In this document: piece after piece, positions 24,599 to 34,019 of the stretch
Layout of the letters: the number at the start of each line of letters is the position of its first letter
Numbering within the stretch: position 1 is the first letter of the stretch
DNA from: Thermogladius calderae 1633
Lineage (GTDB): Archaea; Thermoproteota; Thermoprotei_A; Sulfolobales; Desulfurococcaceae
Length of the DNA stretch: 64,000 nucleotides
Assembly (NCBI RefSeq): GCF_000264495.1
Contig: NC_017954.1
Coordinates: forward strand, 1,240,001-1,304,000
Direction: 5' to 3'
Program-made: the position numbers and the translations under genes
Notes under the pieces: generated by a model
Told to the model about the DNA's origin: nothing
Databases searched by the model: none
Seen by the model: the letters and a program-made list of their open reading frames with translations, nothing else

Positions 24599-25959
24599 CC
24601 GCCTGACACCTTGGCCTCAGCGATGTACAGGCTGGGGGTTACGTAGTTAGCGTTTACTTCCGCGTCCGACCCTACCTCGACGAGCTTGCCGCCCAGCCAC
24701 TCGTATATGTTCCCCGCTACGACAAACGACTTTACGGGCCTTACTCTCCCACCGTCTACGAGTAGACCGTGTGTGACCGTGAAGTATGCCTGCCCCGAGA
24801 CGAAGTTGCTCATCCAGCTACCTATGGTCGAGTAGACCACGATACCCCTCTTCAACTCCCTGGTGAACTCCTCTAGGCCTCCGCTACCCTTCTCGAGCAC
24901 GACGTTTGTTGGAGTCGGGACCGTAGACGACCCGGGGAGAGCCCTGAAACCGTTACCAGTCGACTCCATGTTAAGCCTTCTAGAGACGTAGTAGTTGGTC
25001 AGAGGAGTCGCGAAGACCCCCCTGTCGAACACTGTCTTGGAGTAGACGCCGACACCCTCGTCGTCGAAACTCCTAGAGCCGTAGTGGAGCGGGAGCGTCG
25101 GGTCGTCACGTATAGTGACCTTCTCGTTGAGCACGGGAGCCCCGATCCTTCCCTTCAACGGGCTCCTGCCCTCGACGATGTTTAGACCTGAGACAGCTGG
25201 TATGAAAGCCGCCATTAAGACCTCGGCCGTGACCCTGGGCGCCAGCACTACTGGGTACACGCCGGATTCTGGTGTGGCGGGGTTCCGGAACATAGTGGTG
25301 TAGTCGACGGCCTCTACCACTCTCTTCACGAGCTCTTCTTCGGCGATCTTTCTGCTCCACAACGAGAAGTCGTACGTCGACTCGGTGCCGCCGAACACCG
25401 ACTTCACGCTCCCGTAGGCCCCGAACAGGCTACACCTTTCGCTCACGTCTACACCGTTCGTGTTGGCCACTCTAATGTTCACCCTAGCCAGCTCCACTAG
25501 CCCCTCCATAACAGTAGTCTTGTCCGCCCCTACTACACGACCCCGCTCTACCGCGCTGTCTACTACCAGCTTAGCCAGCTCGACGGCTTTGTTTGGCTCC
25601 AGGTAGTCAAAGGGTTTAGAGTACGTCTCTGACCTGACCCCTCTATCGATTTTCGGCGGAAAGCCCTGCCAGTAGGGGTCCTCGGGGGAGCTCCTCACCG
25701 CCCTTTCTAGGTCTCTCAAGGCCTCCTCTAGACTCGTACCCAGGTCGCCGACAGATATCCCGGCCACCCTCCTACCGATCGCCGCCCTCAACCCGTACGT
25801 AGTCCTCGCACTGAACAACACTGGCTTGATCTCGCCCGAGACAATGGAGGCCGTGACCCTCTCCGTGCTGATGACCACGACTTCGAGCTCGCTCAGCCCT
25901 CTCCTCGACCCTTCCCTTAGGATCGCCTCAGGGTCAAGCCTAGCCTCCAAGAGCCACAC
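24595..25959 (-). CDS. tldE: TldE/PmbA-like subunit of the TldD/TldE protease
   Basis: 454 residues. Homologous to TldD but without the HExxxH zinc motif, as expected for the TldE (PmbA) partner that builds the heterodimer with TldD. Signatures: GVYSKTVFDRGVFATPL, NGFRALPGSSTVPTPTNVVLE and GSWMSNFVSGQAYF. In bacteria the complex cleaves modified leader peptides; in archaea its substrates are unknown. The start lies 20 bases inside the end of tldD, so the two are coupled. Confidence 0.9.
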   Translation of the reverse strand: MWLLEARLDPEAILREGSRRGLSELEVVVISTERVTASIVSGEIKPVLFSARTTYGLRAAIGRRVAGISVGDLGTSLEEALRDLERAVRSSPEDPYWQGFPPKIDRGVRSETYSKPFDYLEPNKAVELAKLVVDSAVERGRVVGADKTTVMEGLVELARVNIRVANTNGVDVSERCSLFGAYGSVKSVFGGTESTYDFSLWSRKIAEEELVKRVVEAVDYTTMFRNPATPESGVYPVVLAPRVTAEVLMAAFIPAVSGLNIVEGRSPLKGRIGAPVLNEKVTIRDDPTLPLHYGSRSFDDEGVGVYSKTVFDRGVFATPLTNYYVSRRLNMESTGNGFRALPGSSTVPTPTNVVLEKGSGGLEEFTRELKRGIVVYSTIGSWMSNFVSGQAYFTVTHGLLVDGGRVRPVKSFVVAGNIYEWLGGKLVEVGSDAEVNANYVTPSLYIAEAKVSGG

Positions 25960-27349
25960 CCCTAATTCTTACGTGGGGGCCCCCGTCGCCGACCCTGACC
26001 ATCTGACCGCCTTTACCGCAACCGCCAAAAACGCTGGTCTTGACCTCCAGGTCTAAGCCGACGGCGTCCACGTTGAGGAGCGTCTCCAGGATGTTCCCTG
26101 CTATCATGACCCCTCTAACCATCCCCTGTACCTCCCCTCCCTCGATTATGAAGCTAGGGCCGCTCGTGAAGGTGAAGGAGCCGGTCGCGGGGTTTACCTG
26201 GCCCCCGGAGGCGCCGCGGCCCTTCAGGTACACCCCCCTCTTCGTGTCCTGTATGATCTCGTATGGGTCCCAGTCCCCCGGCTCGAGGTATATGTTGGTC
26301 TGCCTCACGAGTACGTTGTCGGCATAGGTCATGGACCTCCCGTTGCCCGTCGGACTCGCGTTGAAGAAGCCCGCTGTCTCTAGGTTGTGGAGGTAGCCCC
26401 TGAAAACCCCCTTCTCTATCAGGTAGACCTTTACCTTGGGAGACCCCTCGTCGTCGTACGGCAGGTACACGCCACCACTAACCCTCCCGTCGTCAACTAT
26501 TGAAACGAGCTCGCTGGCCACGACGCTACCCACTCTATTCTCGAGAACGCTCCCCCCGGACATCACTATGTCCGCCTCTGACGCGTGGCCGAAGGCCTCG
26601 TGGATGAGCAGGCCCACCATCTCGTTGTCCAGCACCACGTCGTACTTGCCGGGCGGGAGGGTCTTCGCTTTAAGGGCCCCTACTACGAGCTCGGCGTTCT
26701 CTCTAAAGAGCCTCTCCCAGTCGAAGTTCTTGACAAACTCCCATCCTGCAACCCTGGACTCCCCGTGAGAGAGCCTCTCCATAGAGCCCTCGGCTTGTGC
26801 TACAAGGACGCCGCCTACGCCCACCATCCTCCTCGTGAAGTCCACGTAGTCCCCTCTCGAGGAGGCGATCACCCTCCTGTCCTTTTCAAAGGCGTACCTC
26901 AAAACAACGCTGGACAGCGCCTTCTCCTCTCTAAGAGTACCGTGGATGGCCTTGAGCAAGTCCACTTTTTCCGACACGTCTACGTCAATTGGGTCGATCG
27001 AGTAGTCGCTCACGACCCTCTCCCTGTGAACGCCGCGGCTCGCCACCCTTGCAGGCCTGGACCTGCCCTCCAGCGCCCTGGCAATCCTGAGCGCCTGCTC
27101 TAGGGTATTTTTAAGAGAAGGCTCGTTGAGGTCGTTCGTAGACGCGTAACCAACAAACCCCTTGTAGAACACCCTGAAGCCTACTCCCCGGCTCTTGGAA
27201 ACAGTCGACTCTCTCACCACGCCGTTGTCCAGTAGGATGATTTCGTAGATGTGCTCCTGGTACCTGATATCGACGTAGTCCGCTCCCATTTCCTCGCCTT
27301 TCCTAATCCAGGACTCGGGGTCAAAGCCCAACGAGACCATCTCAGCCAA
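25940..27349 (-). CDS. tldD: TldD-like metalloprotease subunit
   Basis: 469 residues. HEAFGHASEAD near residue 247-257 gives the HExxxH zinc site; ETAGFFNASPTGNGRSM and the C-terminal GGCGKGGQMVRVG are conserved in TldD. Catalytic half of the TldD/TldE cage protease. TTG at 27349 is the annotated start; the in-frame ATG four codons on is equally possible. TATA-like ATTTAATTTC (about 27366-27375) precedes it, back to back with the helicase gene. Confidence 0.92.
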   Translation of the reverse strand: MAEMVSLGFDPESWIRKGEEMGADYVDIRYQEHIYEIILLDNGVVRESTVSKSRGVGFRVFYKGFVGYASTNDLNEPSLKNTLEQALRIARALEGRSRPARVASRGVHRERVVSDYSIDPIDVDVSEKVDLLKAIHGTLREEKALSSVVLRYAFEKDRRVIASSRGDYVDFTRRMVGVGGVLVAQAEGSMERLSHGESRVAGWEFVKNFDWERLFRENAELVVGALKAKTLPPGKYDVVLDNEMVGLLIHEAFGHASEADIVMSGGSVLENRVGSVVASELVSIVDDGRVSGGVYLPYDDEGSPKVKVYLIEKGVFRGYLHNLETAGFFNASPTGNGRSMTYADNVLVRQTNIYLEPGDWDPYEIIQDTKRGVYLKGRGASGGQVNPATGSFTFTSGPSFIIEGGEVQGMVRGVMIAGNILETLLNVDAVGLDLEVKTSVFGGCGKGGQMVRVGDGGPHVRIRGVALGG

Positions 27350-27426
27350 TAATAAGCACGGAGTGAAATTAAATGGTTTTCTTGTATAGGTTTTAGTTGT
27401 GTAGCAGTTAGTGCGAGTAACAACCC

Positions 27427-29706
27427 ATGATAAGAGACAGGCTACTACTGGAGGTCAACAGTGAGCTGGTACAGCTCTACCCCCGCGCCGGAGCCTCTAT
27501 TATACACGAACACGTGGAGGAGTCCGTCGAGCCCGAACCAGGCCCAAGCGTAGAGGAGTTAAACTTACCGGAGGACCTGAGGCGGACGCTCCTCAAGGCA
27601 GGCATTAGTAGGCTCTACAAGTTCCAGTACGAGGCCTTCGAGAACATATTAAACGGCTTCAACACGGTGATAGTGGCCGGGACAGGGACCGGCAAGACGG
27701 AGGCCTTCCTCATACCCATACTAGTCGACGTCCACCGCAACCCTTCACCCCTGCCGAGAGCTGTAGTGACCTACCCCACGAAGGCGTTGAGCAGAGACCA
27801 GCTGGCGAGGCTCCACAAGTACTTGGTCTTCGGTAAAGTATCGGCGGGCGTCTATGACGGCGATACGCCGGTCGAGGACAGGAGGAGGATGAGGTCTCAG
27901 CCACCGGCTGTACTGATAACGAACCCCGACATGATACACGTGGGGCTAGTCCGCAGCCCCGCGATCAAAATGTTTGTCGACCGTGCTAAGTTCTTCGTTG
28001 TCGACGAACTCCACGTCTACGAGGGTGTGCTCGGCACGCACCTGAAGTACATAGTGGACAGAGTAAAGCTCGCTAGGGAAGGGGGGCTACAGTTTATAGC
28101 ATCTTCAGGCACCCTCAGCAACCCCAAGGAGTTCGCTGAGAGCATCTTCGGAGTCGACGTGGTGGTCGTCAAGGGACCCAGTAGGAGGAGAGGCGGGGCC
28201 GTACACGCCCTAGTGTCAACGGGCTACTTGAGCAGGTGGACTATAACGGCAGCCCTATCGAGTATACTCGCAAAGAAGGGTGTCAAGCACATAGTCTTCG
28301 TAGACAGCCAGCAGATGGCGGAGCTCGTGGCAAGGATCGGTAGGAGTTTCGGGGCAGAGGTCGTAGTCCACAGGGCTGGGCTCCCACCCGAAGAACGTAG
28401 AAGAGTTGAAGAAAAGCTGAAATCCGGCGAAGTGCTCGCCGTCGCGGCCACGCCTACCCTAGAGCTCGGAATAGACATAGGCGACCTCGACGCCGTTGTC
28501 ATGTCATCGCCGCCGCCCAGCTTCACGAAGTACGTCCAGAGGGCTGGTAGAGCCGGTAGGAGGGGGAGACCTGGCTACGTCTTCACGATACTAGCCGACG
28601 ACCCCATAGACTCGTACTACGAGAGGTACCCGACCCAGTTCTTCAGCCAGGATATACCGCAATCGGTCATAGAGCCCTCCAACATAGAGGTCGCAAAGGT
28701 TCACCTACTAGCCCACCTACTCGAGAAGGGGCGCGTACACTTAGACAGCCTCCCACCTGTCTGGAGGAGAGCTGTAGACCTCCTCATAGAACAGGGGCTC
28801 GCGTACACTAGGGGCTACTACGCCTACCCCCGCCGCAGGCTCGCAATAGGTTTCCTCGAGGAGTACAGCAGTATCAGGAGCGGGGGGCCCATCGTCGAGG
28901 TTTACGACGAGGCGACGGGCGAATTGGTGGGGTACAGGGAGTTACCACAGGCGCTCTTAGACCTCTACCCCGGAGCCGTCTATTTCATTCAAACCAAGCC
29001 CTACGTCTCGCTGGGGGTCGATATCGAGAAGAGGGCCGCGTACGTGAAGAGGCTGGATAAGGACGTGGATTACTACACTAAGCCCTTGTACACCGTGGAC
29101 GTGGTCGACTACGAGGTCCTCGACGAGCGTGTCTCCGAGAGAAATATACCCCTTACCTACGCGAACGTCGAGCTCGAGATCGCTGTCGAGGGTTACGTCG
29201 TCAAAAACGCTTTCGACGACAGAAGCGGCGAGAAGTACTGGTTCGACACCCCCCTCCACTACTCCTACCCGACTAAAGCCGTCCTGGTCAAGTACCCAAC
29301 AATCGAGGAGTGGGATAGGCTCGGCCACGCAGAGGCGTTCCACGCAATCGAGCACTCCCTGATCTCCGCCGCGAGAATAGTCTGTGGTGCTGGTTTAACG
29401 GACATGGGAGGAGTGAGTTACCCGAGCGGCGACATCGTGATCTACGACGCTGCGCCGGGTGGTAGTGGGCTCGCTAGGTTGCTTTTCGAGAGGTTCGAGA
29501 AGGCTGAGGAAATAGCCCACGACATTGTCTCCTCCTGCGACTGCGAGGATGGATGCCCTAGGTGTATCTACTCTCCGTTCTGCGGCAACAACAACCAGGT
29601 GCTCTCCAGGAGGAAGGCCGCGTATTACCTTACAGGCCTACTCGCGGGTAAGCTGGTCGAGCACGGTAAACCCCTGGAGGCGAGGTATGGGAAGCCTATC
29701 GCCTGA
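27427..29706 (+). CDS. DEAD/DEAH-box helicase, Hrq1/DUF1998 family
   Basis: 759 residues. Walker A GTGTGKTEAF near 85-94, motif Ia TYPTKALSRDQL, DELH box (VVDELHVYEG) near 193, motif III SSGTLSN, motif V/VI LELGIDIGDLD and YVQRAGRAGRRGRPG. The C-terminal MZB/DUF1998 domain holds CDCEDGCPRCIYSPFCGN near 704-721, a four-cysteine metal site. This is the Hrq1/MrfA-type architecture: 3'-5' DNA translocases linked to crosslink or mitomycin damage repair. ATG start. Stand-alone, divergent from tldD. Confidence 0.9.
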   Translation: MIRDRLLLEVNSELVQLYPRAGASIIHEHVEESVEPEPGPSVEELNLPEDLRRTLLKAGISRLYKFQYEAFENILNGFNTVIVAGTGTGKTEAFLIPILVDVHRNPSPLPRAVVTYPTKALSRDQLARLHKYLVFGKVSAGVYDGDTPVEDRRRMRSQPPAVLITNPDMIHVGLVRSPAIKMFVDRAKFFVVDELHVYEGVLGTHLKYIVDRVKLAREGGLQFIASSGTLSNPKEFAESIFGVDVVVVKGPSRRRGGAVHALVSTGYLSRWTITAALSSILAKKGVKHIVFVDSQQMAELVARIGRSFGAEVVVHRAGLPPEERRRVEEKLKSGEVLAVAATPTLELGIDIGDLDAVVMSSPPPSFTKYVQRAGRAGRRGRPGYVFTILADDPIDSYYERYPTQFFSQDIPQSVIEPSNIEVAKVHLLAHLLEKGRVHLDSLPPVWRRAVDLLIEQGLAYTRGYYAYPRRRLAIGFLEEYSSIRSGGPIVEVYDEATGELVGYRELPQALLDLYPGAVYFIQTKPYVSLGVDIEKRAAYVKRLDKDVDYYTKPLYTVDVVDYEVLDERVSERNIPLTYANVELEIAVEGYVVKNAFDDRSGEKYWFDTPLHYSYPTKAVLVKYPTIEEWDRLGHAEAFHAIEHSLISAARIVCGAGLTDMGGVSYPSGDIVIYDAAPGGSGLARLLFERFEKAEEIAHDIVSSCDCEDGCPRCIYSPFCGNNNQVLSRRKAAYYLTGLLAGKLVEHGKPLEARYGKPIA

Positions 29707-29759
29707 GGTTATCTAAGTTTTAATCCCGGGACCCGCCTATATTGAGCCGGTAGACGGAG

Positions 29760-30059
29760 TTGAGGATAGGCGTATACGAGCACAAGGCTAGAAAGGGGCT
29801 GATTAGAGTCAGCTTAAAGATCGTAGAGGGAGTGATCGAAGAAGCGACCATTACAGGCGACTTCTTTATATACCCCGAGGACGCCTTGTTCGAGCTGGAG
29901 TCTACACTCAGGGGGACTAAGGCGTCTTGGGCGGAGGTCTCGTCTAAGCTAGACGAGTTCTTCAGCCGGGGTGTAGAGCTGGCGGGCTCGACGCCCGAGG
30001 ACTTCAAGACTGCTTTGAAGAAGGCTCTTGTGGAGGCCGGTGTACATGGGGAGGCTTAG
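29760..30059 (+). CDS. lplB: Lipoate--protein ligase accessory subunit LplB (C-terminal domain)
   Basis: 99 residues, TTG start. GLIRVSLKIVEGVIEEATITGDFFIYPEDALFELE (in pieces) matches the LplA C-terminal accessory domain (PF10437), encoded separately as in Thermoplasma, where it is needed for lipoate adenylation. Overlaps lplA by 14 bases. Confidence 0.88.
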   Translation: MRIGVYEHKARKGLIRVSLKIVEGVIEEATITGDFFIYPEDALFELESTLRGTKASWAEVSSKLDEFFSRGVELAGSTPEDFKTALKKALVEAGVHGEA

Positions 30060-30843
30060 GGTCCTCTTCTACGAGACCCCGGACAACCCCTTCTACAGCC
30101 TAGCGTTCGAAGAGGCGATATTCCAGAGCGTTATGCGCGGCGCCGACACGACGCTGAGGTTCTGGAGGCATAGCAACGCTGTCATTATAGGCTACTTCCA
30201 GAAAGCTGACGAAGAAGTCAACATCGAATATGCGAGGAAGATGAACATCAGTATCGCGAGAAGGTTCACGGGTGGGGGAGCAGTCTACCACGACCTCGGG
30301 TGCCTCCTCTGGACAGTAGCCACTAGGGGCCCCGAGAAGGGGTCTGTCTCCTACCTCTACGACCACCTGTTGGAAGGCTTCGTGAACGCTCTGAGAAGGC
30401 TGGGCTTCACTGCTGCACGCGAAAACGTCAACGACGTTGTCGTAACGATTGGAGACAAGTCCTTCAAGGTGTCTGGGGCAGCAGGCAGTTTCAGGGGTGG
30501 TGCCTACCTACTCCACGGTACTCTCCTTTTGAATACCAACTTAGAGGTGTTGTCGAGGGTGCTCAGGGTCTCGAAGGCCAAGCTAGCCGACAAGAAGGTC
30601 AGCGACGTGAAGTATAGGGTTACCAACCTGGCGAACCTGAACCACTCGATAGGCGTCCCAGACGTGGTCAAGGCAGTGGTGGAGTCCTACAGCGAGTTAC
30701 TGGGGTTAGACCCGTATTACGACTTACCGAGCAGGGAGGAGGTCGACCTGGCTAGGAGACTGTACGAGGCCAAGTACTCAAGGGCCGAGTGGAATCTCCT
30801 CAGAATGCCTCACTCATACTTCGAGTCGGCCAGCACCACGTAA
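30046..30843 (+). CDS. lplA: Lipoate--protein ligase, catalytic subunit LplA (bipartite type)
   Basis: About 265 residues from the ATG at 30046, which gives a normal N-terminus (MGRLRVLFYETPDNPFYSLAFEEA); an in-frame codon at 30028 lies deeper in lplB. Signatures: RFWRHSNAVIIGYFQ, ARRFTGGGAVYHDLG (lipoyl-AMP binding) and the Lys segment KSFKVSGAAG. It attaches lipoate to E2 or GcvH domains together with LplB. No lipoyl acceptor protein is encoded in this window. Confidence 0.92.
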   Translation: MGRLRVLFYETPDNPFYSLAFEEAIFQSVMRGADTTLRFWRHSNAVIIGYFQKADEEVNIEYARKMNISIARRFTGGGAVYHDLGCLLWTVATRGPEKGSVSYLYDHLLEGFVNALRRLGFTAARENVNDVVVTIGDKSFKVSGAAGSFRGGAYLLHGTLLLNTNLEVLSRVLRVSKAKLADKKVSDVKYRVTNLANLNHSIGVPDVVKAVVESYSELLGLDPYYDLPSREEVDLARRLYEAKYSRAEWNLLRMPHSYFESASTT

Positions 30844-30924
30844 AGCTGTTTTTATACCTCTCAAACCTTTATACGAGTACTGGATGGGGAAGGAACCGAA
30901 CGCCGAGTTGAATGACGAGTACTG

Positions 30925-31200
30925 TCAAACCGACAACATGTTTTCTACACTCACACTTCCTTTCATGAACTTGAACAGTCTGATCAGCGGGCGCTTACTC
31001 ACTATAAACACGATCTTCTGGTCGCTGTCGGGGTTGTAGAACCCCACCCTCCTCTCGTCGAGGACCGCTGGCTTAGGCTTGTTGTGGCAACAGCAGTCCT
31101 CGCACACCTTAGCCGAGTCGATATCAGGGTAGACCGAGTGGCAGTAGTCGCAGACGTAGTACACGAGCCCGTCGACCTTTACGGAGATCACGCCTCTCAC
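30925..31200 (-). CDS. Small Cys-rich protein, 91 aa
   Basis: Not recognised. An N-terminal zinc-ribbon-like part with YYVCDYCHSVY then VCEDCCCHNKP (two CxxC-type knuckles about 18 residues apart), followed by a strand-rich C-terminus (RRVGFYNP, KIVFIVSKRPLIRLF). ATG start. The gap after lplA (30844-30924) has a 10-base direct repeat ACGAGTACTG at 30873 and 30915 and no gene. Confidence 0.6.
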   Translation of the reverse strand: MRGVISVKVDGLVYYVCDYCHSVYPDIDSAKVCEDCCCHNKPKPAVLDERRVGFYNPDSDQKIVFIVSKRPLIRLFKFMKGSVSVENMLSV

Positions 31201-31243
31201 CCACCCTCAGTTTTGTATCGGAACTAGACCCTTATCACTTTTT

Positions 31244-31945
31244 TCACGGGAGGACGACGTACAGGAGTACAAGGCCCAGAGACGCCGCCGCGAGAAGCGC
31301 GGTGTGCCTAGCCGAGCTCCTCGTTGGTATGACTCCTTTAACACGCCCCCCTACCTTGAGCCAGTTGTACTCCTCGACGAACCCGCCGTACTCCAACATT
31401 ATGGCGACAGCTGGTGCCAACCTCCTATGAGGCTTCTCCCTCTTCAAGACGCCTATGTGAATGGAGTCAACGAGGACTCTTAGTCCGTAGGGTATAGTAC
31501 GCCAGGTAAGCAGAGGGTAGTAGCCCGGGGCCCGTAGTCTAAGCAGTATGTTGGCGGCCTTCACCGGACTGAGGGTCGTAGCGAGAAACAAGATCAGGAG
31601 AGACACTGCTAGAGACCTGACTAGGACAACGACTGCGCCTACGACGTCTACGCCAGGTAAGCCCACGTAGCCGCTTGCGTACGCCGTGAAAGAAAACCAC
31701 GTGGCTGGTATAAGTGAGAGTACGAGAGCGCTGTAGAGCCAGCTCCACCCCGGCCAGACAACGGAGAGAGATAGAGTAGAACCCGTCACGACGAGTGCCG
31801 AGACGACACCCGGCTTGGTGACCATGAGTAGACCGGAGGCCAAGTATAGTAGCTTAGACCACGTGTAAGCGAGCCTGAAGCCCTCCTCCCCCCTCAAGAA
31901 GAGGGCGCGGTAGACGAGGTTGACTAGAGCCGCTATGATGTTCAC
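31244..31945 (-). CDS. ECF transporter T component (EcfT-like)
   Basis: 233 residues, about five membrane spans. The cytoplasmic coupling segment LLRLRAPGYYPLLTWRTIPYGLRVLVDS near residues 140-168 corresponds to the EcfT/CbiQ coupling helices that touch the ATPases. Its ATG overlaps the ATPase stop by four bases. Last gene of the S, A-A, T operon read leftward. Confidence 0.8.
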   Translation of the reverse strand: MNIIAALVNLVYRALFLRGEEGFRLAYTWSKLLYLASGLLMVTKPGVVSALVVTGSTLSLSVVWPGWSWLYSALVLSLIPATWFSFTAYASGYVGLPGVDVVGAVVVLVRSLAVSLLILFLATTLSPVKAANILLRLRAPGYYPLLTWRTIPYGLRVLVDSIHIGVLKREKPHRRLAPAVAIMLEYGGFVEEYNWLKVGGRVKGVIPTRSSARHTALLAAASLGLVLLYVVLP

Positions 31946-33258
31946 AATACAACACCACGGTCGATAACCACTTTCCTCTCGACGGCCCTCACCAGCCTAT
32001 CGTCGTGACTCGCGATAACTACCGTTTTACCCTCCTCGACGAGTCTCTCGACCACTTCCACGACCCTGCCGGCGTTGAAGACGTCCAGGCCTCCAGTCGG
32101 CTCGTCAAGCAGGTATATGTCAAAACCGCCGAGGTAAGCCGATGCGATCGCTAGCCTCCTTCTCTCCCCCGAGCTAAGGTCTGCCAGCTTACTCCCCATA
32201 ACCCCTCTGAGGTTGAACAACTCAGCTACTTCTCTAGCTCTGTCCTCGTCACCGCCCACCATGTACACCAGCTCTTCCCACGGGGTGGGCATCGAGAAGT
32301 ACGCCAACGGGTTCTCCGGTATGTAGATCGGCCTACCTTTAACAGTAACGCTACCTCTACTGGGTCTCAGGAGCCCAGCCACTAGTTTTAAGAGCGTGGT
32401 TTTCCCAGAGCCGTTTCTACCCATTACCACTGTCAGGGTGCCGGAGCCGACCTCTAGGTCGACGCCTCTCAAGACCCAACCGTAGCCGGGGTACCTAAAC
32501 CACACATCTTTAAGCCGGACGGCAAGCCTGCTGCCTCCCCCTCTCCCTACCCGAGGACTCTTCACCTCCCAGGCCCAGCTAAGCGAGTAGCCATCGTACT
32601 CTACGACGCCGTGGTTCATCAGTATAAACCTCGGTCTAAGCTCTGCCCAGAAGAGCGGGTCGTGGTCTACGATTACAAACCCCTTTCCCTCACTAAGTTG
32701 CTGTTGGACGAGACTCTTCATTTTCGACCTCCCGGCCTCGTCGAGGTAGACAAGGGGCTCGTCCATCACGATAACTCTAGCACCCGTGGCAAGCGCCTCA
32801 GCCCACAGCAGTAACTGCGTCTGCCCCGCACTAAGCCCGTACGTTATGAAGTCCTCCATGCCTCCGAGACCGGCCTCGTTTAGAGTCTTCATGTCGCACT
32901 TGTCTCGCACGATAAGCTGAGTGTAGCAGAACTCCGACATCACGGTGTAGCCTATTATCCCGTACCAGGGCTCCTGGGGTATGTAGGCTAGTACTCCCGC
33001 CAGGTCACCCGGCTGGTACTCCTTCACGCTCTTACCGAGTAGGCGTACGTCGCCACGGAGGTAGCCTCCACGTAGGGTGATAGTGTTGGTCAAAGCCCTT
33101 GCCAGAGTCGTCTTGCCTGAACCAGACCTGCCCGTTACGACTACTAACTCCCCCTCGTCTAGCTCGAGGCTCACACCTCTAATTCTAAAGCCTTTAGGGT
33201 AACCAGCCTCGTCTATCTTGGCCTCTAAGAGCAAGAACGTTCCCTTTACTGTGGACAC
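31942..33258 (-). CDS. ECF transporter ATPase, fused A1-A2 (two ABC domains)
   Basis: 438 residues with two complete ABC domains. Domain 1: Walker A TGRSGSGKTTLA near 41-52, signature LSAGQTQLLL, Walker B VIVMDEPLVYLD. Domain 2: Walker A MGRNGSGKTTLLK near 279-291, signature LSSGERRRLAIAS, Walker B IYLLDEPTGGLD. The fusion of both EcfA halves is typical of some archaeal ECF systems. In domain 1 the signature is LSAGQTQ rather than LSGGQ. Start is next to the stop of the S component (one shared base). Confidence 0.9.
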   Translation of the reverse strand: MSTVKGTFLLLEAKIDEAGYPKGFRIRGVSLELDEGELVVVTGRSGSGKTTLARALTNTITLRGGYLRGDVRLLGKSVKEYQPGDLAGVLAYIPQEPWYGIIGYTVMSEFCYTQLIVRDKCDMKTLNEAGLGGMEDFITYGLSAGQTQLLLWAEALATGARVIVMDEPLVYLDEAGRSKMKSLVQQQLSEGKGFVIVDHDPLFWAELRPRFILMNHGVVEYDGYSLSWAWEVKSPRVGRGGGSRLAVRLKDVWFRYPGYGWVLRGVDLEVGSGTLTVVMGRNGSGKTTLLKLVAGLLRPSRGSVTVKGRPIYIPENPLAYFSMPTPWEELVYMVGGDEDRAREVAELFNLRGVMGSKLADLSSGERRRLAIASAYLGGFDIYLLDEPTGGLDVFNAGRVVEVVERLVEEGKTVVIASHDDRLVRAVERKVVIDRGVVL

Positions 33259-33983
33259 TACTTCTGTTTCACGAACCCTGCCCTATATAGCCACACCGCC
33301 ACCGGTAGAGATATTATGACGCCTGACACGGCCTGCCCTATGTTCACGGGGACCTCGTACAACGCGTTAATGGGGGGTCTACCCGTAAGGGGGTTACTGA
33401 CGAAGTACTCGTAGAGGAAGTAGCCGGTAACCATTAACGAGCCCGCGATGAGTAGGGCGAGCGGCTCAAGGGACTTCACTATGTATTTCGTCACACCGTA
33501 TACTACTACAGCCCCGAGCAGAACCGTGACAAGAAGCCAACCGTACCATGGTATGAATGCCTCGATAGACGACAAGCTGAACCAGAGCCACGAAGAGGGC
33601 CCAAACACGACCCTGCCAGCCCAGTAGGACACCCCGTAGTACAGGCCTAAGGCGTAGACCGCACCCACACTAGCAGCCGCGACGGCCTTCTGCCTGGTTC
33701 TCCTGAAGAGCCCTACTAACACCCCTGCTAAATAGCCCTCGGCGAACTTTATGACAAAGGTGGCTGGTGCAAAGATGGCGTATCCTGTGGTCAGATCAGC
33801 TAGAGAAGCACCGACACCGCCTGCTACCGCTGCCACTATCGGGCTACTGGTCAGGGCGGCCAGGTAGATCATGGACTCCCCTAAGTTGAAGTAGCCTCCT
33901 GTGACAGGCTGGTATATCTGGAGAGCCACCGTGGCTACGTATACGAGAACCGTGAAGACTACAGCCTCGAGACCTCTCCTCAC
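33258..33983 (-). CDS. ECF transporter S component (substrate-binding membrane protein)
   Basis: 241 residues, about six membrane spans. YFNLGESMIYLAALTSSPIVAAVAGGVGASLADL in its first third (in pieces) fits the ECF S-component fold of PF07155-like proteins. Vitamin specificity cannot be read from sequence. Its promoter region carries an 18-bp perfect palindrome. First gene of the operon. Confidence 0.8.
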   Translation of the reverse strand: MRRGLEAVVFTVLVYVATVALQIYQPVTGGYFNLGESMIYLAALTSSPIVAAVAGGVGASLADLTTGYAIFAPATFVIKFAEGYLAGVLVGLFRRTRQKAVAAASVGAVYALGLYYGVSYWAGRVVFGPSSWLWFSLSSIEAFIPWYGWLLVTVLLGAVVVYGVTKYIVKSLEPLALLIAGSLMVTGYFLYEYFVSNPLTGRPPINALYEVPVNIGQAVSGVIISLPVAVWLYRAGFVKQK

Positions 33984-34019
33984 TCCTCGTCACCAAAGAT
34001 CGTTATGTCTTCTCACATT

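Noticed and set aside
30873-30924. Direct repeat ACGAGTACTG twice, 42 bases apart
   Set aside because: Only two short copies, no palindrome and no regular array; not enough for a CRISPR or operator claim.
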